Shown here one piece after another: positions 1 to 7,894 of a DNA stretch of 64,000 bases. Origin of the DNA: Leifsonia shinshuensis (GTDB taxonomy: Bacteria; Actinomycetota; Actinomycetes; Actinomycetales; Microbacteriaceae). Where the stretch lies: NCBI RefSeq assembly GCF_022606355.1, contig NZ_JAHHZQ010000006.1, forward strand, positions 185,441 through 249,440, in the 5' to 3' direction. Made by a program: the position numbers and the translations under genes. The notes beneath the pieces were generated by a model. It saw nothing but the letters and a program-made list of their open reading frames with translations, ran no database searches and was not told where the DNA came from. Positions within the stretch are counted from its first letter, which is position 1, and each line of letters begins with the position of its first letter.

Positions 1-1
1 G

Positions 2-613
2 CGCAGGCGGGCCTTCGTCGACGCGCTCGACGTACTGCTGGACGCCCTCCGCGGCGAGCCGGTCACCGCGGACGGGCACACCCTCGCCCCGACGGCGCCG
101 ACTCTTCCCGACCGCATCTGGGAGGCGACGCTGACCGCTGAGAGCGCCAGGGCCGTAGGAGAGCGCGGCTTCGGAGTGCTTGTCGGCACCACCCAGACCG
201 TCCCCGCCGAGGTCACGGCCGCCGCCTATCTGGAGGGGCTGCGCCTCTCGGGCGCCGCGCCCCGGCTGGGGCTGTCAACGCTGGTCCTTCCCGGGCGTAC
301 CCGCGAGGAGGCTCTCGCCGCGGCTCGAGAGGGCATCGAGCGGAAGTGGGCGTGGGGCAAGGACTTCCTCCCGCCGGCGAGCACGCTCGCCGAGAAGGCG
401 GCGTCGGTCGGCCTCCACTACGGCACGACCGACGACATCGTGGAGTCGATCGCGTCGCAGCCCGCGTTCCGCTTCACCACGCACCTCCAGGTGCAGCTCG
501 AGCTGGTGTATGACGGCTTCGCGCGGCGGCACGACGCTCTGGAGCAGTTCACGGCCGAGATCGCGCCGGCCCTCGGCTGGACCTCACCAGTTCTCGCGGG
601 GGCCGGGCGATGA
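2..613 (+). CDS. Luciferase-like FMN monooxygenase, 5'-truncated
   Basis: The frame is open from the first bases of the window, so only the C-terminal part (about 203 residues) is present. The segment (R)RAFVDALDVLLDALRGE followed by G-V-L-V-G-T and a late GTTDDIVESI element matches the C-terminal half of the bacterial luciferase-like (LLM) fold, in which the GT-x-E/D-x-V motif normally follows the flavin-binding loop. LLM enzymes use FMNH2 from a separate reductase to oxygenate small molecules. The stop overlaps the next start (ATGA), so it is translationally coupled to two further LLM genes. The substrate is unknown; an F420-dependent relative cannot be excluded. Confidence 0.7.
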   Translation, partial: RRRAFVDALDVLLDALRGEPVTADGHTLAPTAPTLPDRIWEATLTAESARAVGERGFGVLVGTTQTVPAEVTAAAYLEGLRLSGAAPRLGLSTLVLPGRTREEALAAAREGIERKWAWGKDFLPPASTLAEKAASVGLHYGTTDDIVESIASQPAFRFTTHLQVQLELVYDGFARRHDALEQFTAEIAPALGWTSPVLAGAGR

Positions 614-1944
614 GCGCGCAGCGGCACCCGATCGTCCTGGGAGCCGGGCTGTTCTATCCCGGTGGGGAGCACATCACCGGGTGGCGATCGCCGGCCGCGG
701 AACCCGATCGCTATCTCGACCTCGACTATTACGCCGAGTTCGCTCGGACGGCCGAGGACGGCCGGTTCGCCACTGTGTTCATCGCCGATGAGCTCTACGT
801 GTGGGATCGGTACGACTCGGGGATCGACCACGGTGTCAACATCCGGCCAGAGCCCCTCACGCTGCTCTCCGCCCTCTCGCAGCTGACGACGAAGATCGGC
901 TTGGCTGCGACGGTCTCCACGACGTACAACGAGCCGTACCACGTCGCACGCAAGCTCGCATCGCTCGACTACCTCAGCGAAGGCCGGGCGGCCTGGAACC
1001 TCGTCACGAGCGCGAGCGACGAGGAGGCACGCAACTTCGGCAAGGACGCCAACCTCGATCACGCCGTGCGCTACCGACGCGGCGAGGAGTTCGTGGACGT
1101 GGTCCAGGGGCTCTGGGACAGCTGGGACGACGACGCGCTGCGCTATGACAAGGCGTCGGGGTTCTTCGCCGACCGCGGGAAGGTGCACGTCCTGGATCAT
1201 CAGGGCGAGTTCCTCTCCGTCCGCGGCCCGTTGAACATCGCGCGGCCGCCGCAGGGTCATCCGCCGCTGTTCCAGGCGGGCGCGTCGGAGGCCGGCCGCG
1301 CGCTGGCCGGACGAACCGCCGATGCGGTCTTCACGCTCGGCTCCGACGACCTCGCCGCGGGGCAGCGGCTCTACCGTGACTACAAGCTCCGGGCCCGCCG
1401 CAGCGGCAGGGACCCGGAGGCGGTGAAGGTCCTCCCTGCACTGCAGCCCGTGATCGGCCGAACCCTTGCGGAGGCGGAGGAGAAGCTGCGGTCCATCGAA
1501 GAGCTCACGCCGGAGCAGGTCGCCCTCGATCTGCTGTCGCACTGGCTCGGTGAGGACCTCGGAGCGCGCGAGCTCGACGAGAAGTTCGAGTTCGACCCCG
1601 ACGTCGCCGGGTTCAACCAGTCGAAGTCGCTCTACGCCTCGATCATCGCCCTCCTGGGCGAGCGCGACTACACCCTCCGGGAGCTGTACCGCACGGTGCT
1701 GCGCCGCCGTTTCGTGCTCGGGACGCCGGACTCGTTGGCCGATCGACTGGCCACGACCTACGAGGAGCACGCCGCTGACGGGTTCATCCTGATGTTCCCC
1801 ACCCTCCCTGACACCCTCACCGACTTCGTCACCGAGGTCGTGCCGCGGCTCACCGACCGGGGCGTCTACCCCGCCGAGTACGCGGGCGACACCCTCCGCG
1901 AGCACCTCGGGCTCGCCCGACCGGGAAGCAGGTACGCCGCATGA
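610..1944 (+). CDS. NtaA/SnaA/DszA-family FMN-dependent monooxygenase
   Basis: The 444-residue protein has the normal length for the NtaA/SnaA/DszA branch of LLM monooxygenases. Diagnostic elements seen are FYPGGEHITGWR near the N-terminus, STTYNEPYHVARKLASLDYL, the GRAAWNLVTS motif, WDSWDDDA, and RPPQGHPPLFQAGASEAGR. Family members are cytoplasmic and take FMNH2 supplied by a flavin reductase to oxidise N- or S-containing substrates such as nitrilotriacetate or sulfones. The start overlaps the upstream stop and the end overlaps the next gene (ATGA at both junctions), so three monooxygenases are made from one mRNA. The closest relative in the window is the next gene, suggesting a tandem duplication. 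The substrate is not inferable. Confidence 0.9.
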   Translation: MSAQRHPIVLGAGLFYPGGEHITGWRSPAAEPDRYLDLDYYAEFARTAEDGRFATVFIADELYVWDRYDSGIDHGVNIRPEPLTLLSALSQLTTKIGLAATVSTTYNEPYHVARKLASLDYLSEGRAAWNLVTSASDEEARNFGKDANLDHAVRYRRGEEFVDVVQGLWDSWDDDALRYDKASGFFADRGKVHVLDHQGEFLSVRGPLNIARPPQGHPPLFQAGASEAGRALAGRTADAVFTLGSDDLAAGQRLYRDYKLRARRSGRDPEAVKVLPALQPVIGRTLAEAEEKLRSIEELTPEQVALDLLSHWLGEDLGARELDEKFEFDPDVAGFNQSKSLYASIIALLGERDYTLRELYRTVLRRRFVLGTPDSLADRLATTYEEHAADGFILMFPTLPDTLTDFVTEVVPRLTDRGVYPAEYAGDTLREHLGLARPGSRYAA

Positions 1945-3266
1945 CCCGCCGCATCCACCTCGGCGCGTTCGCCTTCCACCCCGGCGGCGCCCACGTCACG
2001 GGATGGCGCCACGAGACCGCGCATCCCGATCGGCACCTGACGATAGGGCACTACCGGCACTTCGCCGAGACGGCGGAGCGCGGGGTGTTCGACACGATCT
2101 TCCTCGCGGACGGGCTCTACTTCTGGGATCGTCACCCGTCGGGCGTCGACCACTACGGCCAGCTGCGGCTCGAGCCGCTGACCCTGCTGTCGGCGCTCGC
2201 CGTGCACACGTCGCACATCGGCCTCGCTGCCACGATCTCCACGACCTACAACGAGCCGTACCACGTGGCACGTTCGCTGGCGTCGCTCGACCATCTCAGC
2301 CGCGGACGTGCGGCGTGGAACCTGGTCACGTCGCGCTACGACGAGGAGGCCAGGAACTTCGGCGGCGATCACCACCTCGACCACTCGCGCCGCTACGAGC
2401 GCGGCGAGGAGTTCGTGCGCACGGTCGAGGAACTTTGGGACAGCTGGGACGACGACGCGTTCCCCGCCGACCGGCAGAGCGGCATCTTCGCCGACCGCAG
2501 CCGGCTGCACACCGCGGACCATCGCGGAGAGTTCTTCCGGGTCAGGGGGCCGCTCAACATCGCTCGCCCGCCGCAGGGCCACCCCGTCCAGTTCCAGGCG
2601 GGCGGCTCACCAGCCGGCCAGCGGCTGGCGGCTCGGACCGCCGACGCCGTGTTCGCCGGGTACCGGCCGTTGGCCGAGGCGCAGGCGTTCTACGCGGGGC
2701 TCAAGCAGCAGGTGGCGGACGCCGGTCGCGATCCCGAGGCGTTCCACATCCTCCCGACGCTGCAGCCCGTGGTCGGCAGCACGCGGAGCGAGGCGGAGGA
2801 TCTCGCCGAGCAGCTGCTCGCCTCGACACCGGATGCACTGATCGTGGAGGACGTCTCGCACTCGATCGGCCAGGATCTCACGGGGCGGTCGGCCGATGAG
2901 CCCTTCGAGTTCGATCCGGACATCGACACGTCGAACGAGTCGCGTTCGCCGAACCGCCGGGCCGAGGGGTTGCGCACCGGGGACGCCCCGGCGACGCCGC
3001 GGCAGGTGTACGCCCGCTCGTTCCGCGAGGGGATCGTCGTCGGCACTGCGACGGAGGTCGCCGATGTGATCGAGGAGCGGGTGGAGGCGCGCGCGGCCGA
3101 CGGTTTCATCGTGCAGTCGCTGACGCTCCCGCACAGCCTCGACCGGTTCGTCGAACTGGTCACGCCGGAGCTGCAGCACCGTGGTCTGACGCCCGAGTCC
3201 TACGCGTCGGGCACCCTGCGCGATCGGCTGGGACTGGAGAGGCCTGCGCGAGTCGTGCCGGTCTGA
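1941..3266 (+). CDS. NtaA/SnaA/DszA-family FMN-dependent monooxygenase
   Basis: This 441-residue paralogue of the preceding gene shares FHPGGAHVTGWRHE, STTYNEPYHVARSLASLDHL, GRAAWNLVTSRYDEEARNFG, WDSWDDDA and RPPQGHPVQFQAGGSPAGQR. It is an FMNH2-dependent oxygenase by family. The ATG sits in an ATGA overlap with the upstream stop. Its last 67 bases overlap the 3' end of the convergent EamA transporter gene, an unusually long convergent overlap. An insertion relative to its neighbour (about residues 330-350, with an NRRAEGLRTGDAPATPRQV segment) may alter the substrate pocket; this is inference. Confidence 0.9.
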   Translation: MTRRIHLGAFAFHPGGAHVTGWRHETAHPDRHLTIGHYRHFAETAERGVFDTIFLADGLYFWDRHPSGVDHYGQLRLEPLTLLSALAVHTSHIGLAATISTTYNEPYHVARSLASLDHLSRGRAAWNLVTSRYDEEARNFGGDHHLDHSRRYERGEEFVRTVEELWDSWDDDAFPADRQSGIFADRSRLHTADHRGEFFRVRGPLNIARPPQGHPVQFQAGGSPAGQRLAARTADAVFAGYRPLAEAQAFYAGLKQQVADAGRDPEAFHILPTLQPVVGSTRSEAEDLAEQLLASTPDALIVEDVSHSIGQDLTGRSADEPFEFDPDIDTSNESRSPNRRAEGLRTGDAPATPRQVYARSFREGIVVGTATEVADVIEERVEARAADGFIVQSLTLPHSLDRFVELVTPELQHRGLTPESYASGTLRDRLGLERPARVVPV

Positions 3267-4249
3267 ACGTCCGACGCAGAGGAGTCCGACGCAGAGGAGC
3301 CCGGCGCAGAGGAGTCCGGTGCAGAGGCGTCCGTCGTGCGTTCGAGCCGGACGAGCACGACGCCGGCGATGATGCACGCACCGCCGACGAGCTGGCGCGC
3401 GTCCGGCTGCTCGCCGAGCAGGAGCCACGCGAGGATCACGGCCGACACCACCTCGGTGAGGCCCGCGAACGACGCGACGCGCGCCCCGAGGCGACGTGAA
3501 CCGGCGATGCTCAGCGAGTACGCCGCGGCCGTCGCCACGAGGGCCACGACGAGCATGGGCTCCCACCACGCCATCGTGGTCCCGCCCAGCTCGACCTGGC
3601 CGGTCGAGAACGCGAGCGGGAGAATCCCGGTCAGTCCGACGCCCACCGTTGCGACCGCTCCCACGAGCAGGCCGGAGCTGACCAGTGCGACCGGCGGCAG
3701 CCCGGGCGTCGGGACCGCGGAGAGCACGTAGTACCCCGCGAGGCACACGGCGGCCGCGAGCGCGAGACCGATGCCCGCGGTGTCGAGACCGCCACCGGCG
3801 TGACCGACCCCGCCGACGCCGACGACGAGCACCAGCCCCACGACGCTGAGCACGACACCCGTGACGACGACCGGGCGGATGGGGACGCGTCGTGTCGCCC
3901 AGCCGAGCACGGCGATCATCACCGGGGCCGAATACTGCACCAGGAGCGCGACCGCGATCGGGAGCCGCTGGATCGCGGCGAAGTACAGCACCTGCGTCCC
4001 GGCCACGGCGATCAGTCCATAGCCGAGTACCAGCTTCCAGGACCGAAGCACGGGTCGCAGGCTTCCTCGCAGCGCGATCAGGGCGGCGGGTGCGAGCACC
4101 AGGCCGCCGAGTGCGACGCGCACGGAGACCGCTGCTGCCGGCGACCAGCCGGCCTCGAGCAGCGGCTTGAGCAGGATCCCGCTCGTGCTGAACGCGATCG
4201 CGGCGCCGACCATGGCCGCCAGCCCGACGGCCCCATCGGTCGCCCGCAC
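3200..4249 (-). CDS. EamA/DMT-family transporter
   Basis: This polytopic protein of 349 residues has the two-repeat EamA (drug/metabolite transporter) layout. About ten hydrophobic segments are visible, beginning with GAAIAFSTSGILLKPLLEAG, and each half ends with the typical TLAEP/LTEV-like helix (FAGLTEVVSAVILAWLLLGE). Members export or import amino acids, purines or other metabolites across the cytoplasmic membrane. The C-terminal tail of about 50 residues is Ser/Ala/Asp-rich and encoded partly by a 15-bp tandem repeat; it is not part of the family fold. It starts one base from the downstream monooxygenase gene, so it belongs to a minus-strand operon with that enzyme and the MetY-like enzyme. 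Confidence 0.85.
   Translation of the reverse strand: MRATDGAVGLAAMVGAAIAFSTSGILLKPLLEAGWSPAAAVSVRVALGGLVLAPAALIALRGSLRPVLRSWKLVLGYGLIAVAGTQVLYFAAIQRLPIAVALLVQYSAPVMIAVLGWATRRVPIRPVVVTGVVLSVVGLVLVVGVGGVGHAGGGLDTAGIGLALAAAVCLAGYYVLSAVPTPGLPPVALVSSGLLVGAVATVGVGLTGILPLAFSTGQVELGGTTMAWWEPMLVVALVATAAAYSLSIAGSRRLGARVASFAGLTEVVSAVILAWLLLGEQPDARQLVGGACIIAGVVLVRLERTTDASAPDSSAPGSSASDSSASDVQTGTTRAGLSSPSRSRRVPDA
3269..3328. repeat. 15-bp tandem repeat, four units
   Basis: Four consecutive 15-bp units (consensus GTCCGACGCAGAGGA, two of them identical) encode, on the minus strand, the SSASD/SSAPG-type repeats in the tail of the EamA transporter. The unit keeps the reading frame, so copy-number changes would only lengthen or shorten the tail. 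Confidence 0.85.
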
Positions 4250-4250
4250 G

Positions 4251-5570
4251 TCAGAAGTCCGCGAGGTTCGCGCGGATGCCTCCGTCTCCGTACTCCGTCC
4301 GCAGCACGCCGCGGCGACGCAGGACGGGGACGAGCTCGTCCAGGTTCCGGTGCAGCGTGACCGGGTGCAGGTCGCCGGAGAAGATCAGGCCGTCGTTGTC
4401 GGCCTCGTCGCCGAGCTCTTCGATGAAGTCGGCGATCTGCTCCGCCGTGCCGACGAACCCCGCGCGGTCGGTGATCCGGCCCTTGACCGTCTTCGGCGTG
4501 ATGAGGTCGCGCAGGGTGACGCCCTCGCGCACGCCCTCCTTGCCGAACAGCCCCTTGATACTGCCGAGCGAGACGTGGTCGCCGAAGATCGACGCGTCGA
4601 ACGGCTCGTCGAGCGAGAGGGCGTTCAGGTCGGTCTCGAGGTCGCTGGACTGGCCGGCGAGCACGCGGTAGAGCTCGGCGTCCGTCGGGTGCTTCGATGC
4701 CTCGACGACGCGGTCTGCCTCCTCGTCGCTCGCGACGATCTCCGGCTTGAAGACGAAGAGGACCTTGATCGCGTCGGGATCGCGCCCGGCGTCGATCGCT
4801 GCCTGGCGTACCTTCTGCCGGTAGGCGCGGACGCTCTCGGCGTCCAGCGGTGCGAGCGCCAGCTGCACGTCGGAGTGCGCTCCCGCGAAGGCGATGCCCC
4901 GCGGTGAACCGCCGGGGGAGACGATGGCCGGGTCGCCGCGCGTGAACGGCACGGCGTTGAGCGGCCCCGTCACGCGGAAGTACTCGCCCTCGTGCTCGAA
5001 GGCGCGGATCTTCGACCCGTCGGCGTAGCGACGGGTGCGCGGGTCTGCGATCAGCGCGTCGTCGTCCCAGCTGTGCCAGAGCCGGCGGATGACGCCGAGC
5101 CATTCCTCGGCGCGGTCGTAGGCGGCATCGTGCGCCAGCGGCGGGAGCCCGAGGTGGCGTGCGCTGCCGACGTCGGTGACGACGTTGATGCCGAGGCGGT
5201 GGTCGCTGAGATGGTGGAGCGTGGCGAACTGCCGCGCGGCGACATACGGCGGGTAGGCGCCCGCGTTGATGGTGGGTGCGACGCCGAGGTGCTCTGTCGC
5301 GTCGAGGAGGTAGGGCGACAGGATGAGCGGGTCGTGCTTCGGACCACCGTAGGCCTCCCGCACGCGCAGGTCGATGGTCTCGGGGAACCCGATCGAGAGG
5401 GCGTCCTCGATGATCACGAGGTCGAGCCCCGCCTGCTCCAGTTCCCTGGCGGCCTGCTGGTAGAGGCGCGGCTTGGTCCAGTCGTAGTTCCACTCGTAGG
5501 AGGGATGTCCCCACCCCTGCGGGCCGAACCCGCGGGCGAAGAACCAGCCGAAGTGCTGCAGCCTGGTCAT
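4251..5570 (-). CDS. NtaA/SnaA/DszA-family FMN-dependent monooxygenase
   Basis: The chosen ATG gives a 439-residue protein beginning MTRLQHFGWFFARGFGPQGW, a typical start for this branch; the open frame continues upstream but there it overlaps the MetY-like gene. Seen motifs are GINVVTDVG (equivalent to the WN-V-T motif), WHSWDDDAL, TGPLNAVPFTRGDPAIVSPG and the late VGTAEQIADFIEEL. It is an FMNH2-dependent oxygenase by family. The gene lies 8 bp after the MetY-like gene and 1 bp before the EamA transporter, forming a three-gene operon. A sulfur-compound substrate is plausible from the MetY-like neighbour but is inference. Confidence 0.9.
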   Translation of the reverse strand: MTRLQHFGWFFARGFGPQGWGHPSYEWNYDWTKPRLYQQAARELEQAGLDLVIIEDALSIGFPETIDLRVREAYGGPKHDPLILSPYLLDATEHLGVAPTINAGAYPPYVAARQFATLHHLSDHRLGINVVTDVGSARHLGLPPLAHDAAYDRAEEWLGVIRRLWHSWDDDALIADPRTRRYADGSKIRAFEHEGEYFRVTGPLNAVPFTRGDPAIVSPGGSPRGIAFAGAHSDVQLALAPLDAESVRAYRQKVRQAAIDAGRDPDAIKVLFVFKPEIVASDEEADRVVEASKHPTDAELYRVLAGQSSDLETDLNALSLDEPFDASIFGDHVSLGSIKGLFGKEGVREGVTLRDLITPKTVKGRITDRAGFVGTAEQIADFIEELGDEADNDGLIFSGDLHPVTLHRNLDELVPVLRRRGVLRTEYGDGGIRANLADF

Positions 5571-5578
5571 GCGTCCCC

Positions 5579-6922
5579 CTAGTTGCCGGCCGCCGCGACG
5601 AGGCGGGTGTCTGCGATCGGGGTGGTCGTCGCCCGCGCGCGGGCGGCCGTCGCGACGGCCGCGATCCCGCGCTCGAGGTCGGCGATCAGGTCGGTGGGGT
5701 CTTCGAGGCCGATCGAGAGCCGCAGCAGCCCGTCGCCGATACCGGTGGCCTCCCGGACCTCGTCGTGCAGGTGCGCGTGCGTCGTGGTTGCCGGGTGCAG
5801 GATGAGCGAGCGGACGTCCCCGATGTGGGTCATCCGGCTGAACACGGTCACAGCATCGTAGAAGCGCTCGGCCGCGGCCGCGCCCCCGGCGAGGGTGAAG
5901 CCGAGGATCGCCCCGGCGCCGCGCGGCAGGTACCGCTGCGCGAGAGCGTGCGAGGGATGCGACTCGAGTCCGGCGTAGTCGACGCCCGCCACCTCGGGCT
6001 GACGCTCCAGCCAGCGTGCCACGGTCAGTGCCGTGTCCGATTGCTGCCGGAGCCGGAGCGACAGGGTCTCGATGCCCTGTTGGATGAGGAAGGCGTTGAC
6101 CGGCGACAGGACGGGGCCGAACAGCGACGACACGACCGAGCGCGCGAAGGCGGTGTACGCCCCGGCTCCGTACGCGCCGACGTAGCTGTCCCCGTGGAGC
6201 CAGTCGTCCGGCGCGGTGAGGTGCTCGAAGGGGGACGCTGCCCAGTCGTAGCTGCCTCGGTCGACGACGACACCGCCGAGTGCCGAGCCGTGACCGCCGA
6301 GGTACTTGCTCGCCGAGTGCACCACGATGTCGGCGCCGTGCTCGCCCGGGCGGAGCAGGTAGGGGGTCGCGAGAGTGTTGTCGACGACGAGGGGAAGCCC
6401 GTGTTCGTGTGCTACGGCCGCCACCGCAGCGATGTCGAGCACATCGTTCCCGGGGTTGCCGATCGACTCGCCGAACAGCACGCGCGTGTTCCCCCGGATC
6501 CGCCGCCTCCACTCCTCCGGATCGTCGGGCCTGTCGATGAATTCGATCTCGACGCCGAGCCGCTTCAGCCCGGTCTCGAAGAGCCCGCGGGTGCCGGAGT
6601 AGACGCTCTGCGCGGAGAGCACGTGATCCCCGGCCTTCACGAGCCCCAGCACCGCCACGGTCAGCGCGGCCTGCCCGCTGCCGACCGCGATCGCCTCCCT
6701 GCCGCCCTCGAGGGCGGCCACTCGTCGCTCCAGCGACGCCGTCGTCGGGTTTCCCGATCGGCTGTACGTATAGCCCGGGTCATCGCCGCCGAACCGCTGC
6801 TCCGCGTGAGCGAAGCTGTCGAACTCGAAACCGGCAGTCAGATAGATCGGGGTGACGCGGGCACCGTGGGCGGCGTCACCCACCTCCCCTGCGTGGACCT
6901 GCGCTGTGCTGAACTCGGGCAT
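5579..6922 (-). CDS. O-acetylhomoserine sulfhydrylase-like PLP enzyme (MetY family)
   Basis: The product has 447 residues from the internal ATG giving MPEFSTAQVHAGEVGDAAHG; the longer open frame upstream adds an Arg/Pro-rich 27-residue extension unlike the family. Cys/Met-metabolism PLP fold is shown by YSRSGNPTTASLERRVAALE, a GQAALTVAVL segment, VDNTLATPYLLRP and the PLP-lysine motif HSASKYLGGHG. MetY enzymes replace the acetyl group of O-acetylhomoserine with sulfide or methanethiol, making homocysteine or methionine; some relatives are gamma-lyases. It is first in a minus-strand operon with an LLM monooxygenase and an exporter, which suggests assimilation of sulfur released from an organosulfur compound. 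The exact reaction is uncertain. Confidence 0.88.
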   Translation of the reverse strand: MPEFSTAQVHAGEVGDAAHGARVTPIYLTAGFEFDSFAHAEQRFGGDDPGYTYSRSGNPTTASLERRVAALEGGREAIAVGSGQAALTVAVLGLVKAGDHVLSAQSVYSGTRGLFETGLKRLGVEIEFIDRPDDPEEWRRRIRGNTRVLFGESIGNPGNDVLDIAAVAAVAHEHGLPLVVDNTLATPYLLRPGEHGADIVVHSASKYLGGHGSALGGVVVDRGSYDWAASPFEHLTAPDDWLHGDSYVGAYGAGAYTAFARSVVSSLFGPVLSPVNAFLIQQGIETLSLRLRQQSDTALTVARWLERQPEVAGVDYAGLESHPSHALAQRYLPRGAGAILGFTLAGGAAAAERFYDAVTVFSRMTHIGDVRSLILHPATTTHAHLHDEVREATGIGDGLLRLSIGLEDPTDLIADLERGIAAVATAARARATTTPIADTRLVAAAGN

Positions 6923-7250
6923 GCGCACATCCTGCGCTTTGCCGGCCACTCGGCGAAGTCCGTGTTGCGCAAAGCTACGTGGCGGCGGCGGCCGCGGCGA
7001 CACATTCGTAACATCCGTTGCGTTCCTGCACCCGCGGGATTACACCGACTCCATGACGATCGAGCATTGGTGGGTGTGCGGAGCCGCGCTGGTGAAACGT
7101 GTCGCTCCCAGCGGCGCGGAGTCAGAGGAGGAGAACGACGACGAGACGGCACCTGACCCCCCGCCGGCGTAAAGCTGCGTAACGCGACAGGGTGCGGCGG
7201 GCCAGGGAGGAGCAAGCTGCCCTCAGCTCGATGACACCACGGAGGACACC
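6923..7250. promoter_or_regulatory. Divergent intergenic region, MetY-like operon / flavin reductase
   Basis: This 328-bp spacer separates divergently transcribed flavin genes and must hold both promoters. A purine-rich GGGAGGAG precedes the reductase (7206-7213), but it is far from its ATG; the bases just before that ATG (ACACC) show no clear Shine-Dalgarno. A 39-codon open frame (7054-7173, acidic tail, no good ribosome site) is probably incidental. I see no riboswitch fold or copy of the GntR palindrome. Confidence 0.35.
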
Positions 7251-7817
7251 ATGACCACGACGCAGACGCTGCGCGAAGGACAGCCCGGCGAGGGACCTGC
7301 CGCGCACCGTTTCCCGGTGGGGCTCACGCCGGATGAGTTCAAGCTCGCCTTCCGCAACCACGCGGCCGGAGTGGCGGTCATCACCGCGGACGCCGGCGAC
7401 GGGCCGGTCGGACTCACCGCGACGAGCGTGTTCTCGGTCAGCGCCGAGCCGCCGCTGCTGGTGTTCTCGATCTCGGCGCACTCCTCCAGCGCTCCGACGA
7501 TCCTGAAGGCCGAGCACGTCGTGGTGCACCTGTTGGCCGACGAGCAGCTCGACCTCGCGCAGCTGTGCGCGACCAGTGGAGTCGACCGGTTCGCCGATAC
7601 CAGCATCTGGACGCGGCTGATCACCGGCGAGCCGTACTTCCCCGCCGCACACTCCTGGATCCGCGGCCGCGTCGTGGACACGATGAGCGCAGGCAAGTCC
7701 ACGATCGTGGCGGTCCATGCCCTGCAGGCGCAGGTTCCGGAGGCGGAGGCGGCCCCGCTGGTCTACCACAACCGCACTTGGCACCGGCTCGGCGAGGCCT
7801 CGCGCCTGGAGGCGTGA
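7251..7817 (+). CDS. Flavin reductase (FMN reductase) domain protein
   Basis: The 188-residue protein has the flavin_reductase-like split-barrel fold: FRNHAAGVAVITA, the GLTATSVFSVSAEPPLLVF segment that binds flavin, and a late VYHNRTWHRLG motif, as in HpaC/DszD-type short-chain reductases. These enzymes reduce FMN with NAD(P)H and release FMNH2 to partner oxygenases. It is the only flavin reductase in the locus, so it probably serves the LLM and acyl-CoA-dehydrogenase-like monooxygenases on either side. It is transcribed away from the MetY-like operon and towards the deaminase-like gene 77 bp downstream, from which it is separated by a GntR-type palindrome. Confidence 0.9.
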   Translation: MTTTQTLREGQPGEGPAAHRFPVGLTPDEFKLAFRNHAAGVAVITADAGDGPVGLTATSVFSVSAEPPLLVFSISAHSSSAPTILKAEHVVVHLLADEQLDLAQLCATSGVDRFADTSIWTRLITGEPYFPAAHSWIRGRVVDTMSAGKSTIVAVHALQAQVPEAEAAPLVYHNRTWHRLGEASRLEA

Positions 7818-7828
7818 CACCGCTCCTT

Positions 7829-7845
7829 CAACTTGTCAACAAGCG
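7829..7845. promoter_or_regulatory. Putative GntR operator 1
   Basis: The sequence AACTTGTCAACAAGC is a near-palindrome sharing the core CTTGTCnACAAG with the perfect palindrome ahead of the ABC transporter operon. It lies about 50 bp upstream of the deaminase-like gene, which is followed by the GntR gene, and so is well placed for autoregulation of the hydrolase-gntR unit. TTGT/ACAA half-sites are typical of HutC/UTRA-class GntR regulators. Confidence 0.65.
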
Positions 7846-7894
7846 TGACGGACGATTAGAGTCAGCGGGCCGTCTTCGAAAGGACCCGCCGCCG

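Noticed and set aside
3336..3731. Plus-strand frame opposite the EamA gene
   Set aside because: It is the antisense shadow of a clear membrane protein gene and has Ser/Thr/Arg-biased, domain-free translation.
6923..7003. N-terminal extension of the MetY-like enzyme from the upstream ATG
   Set aside because: The extra 27 residues are Arg/Pro-rich and unlike the family, whose conserved N-terminus begins at MPEFSTAQVHAG.
7054..7173. Leader peptide ahead of the flavin reductase gene
   Set aside because: The 39-codon frame has no ribosome site and lacks the His/Arg/Ser/Cys pattern of actinobacterial sulfur-operon leaders.
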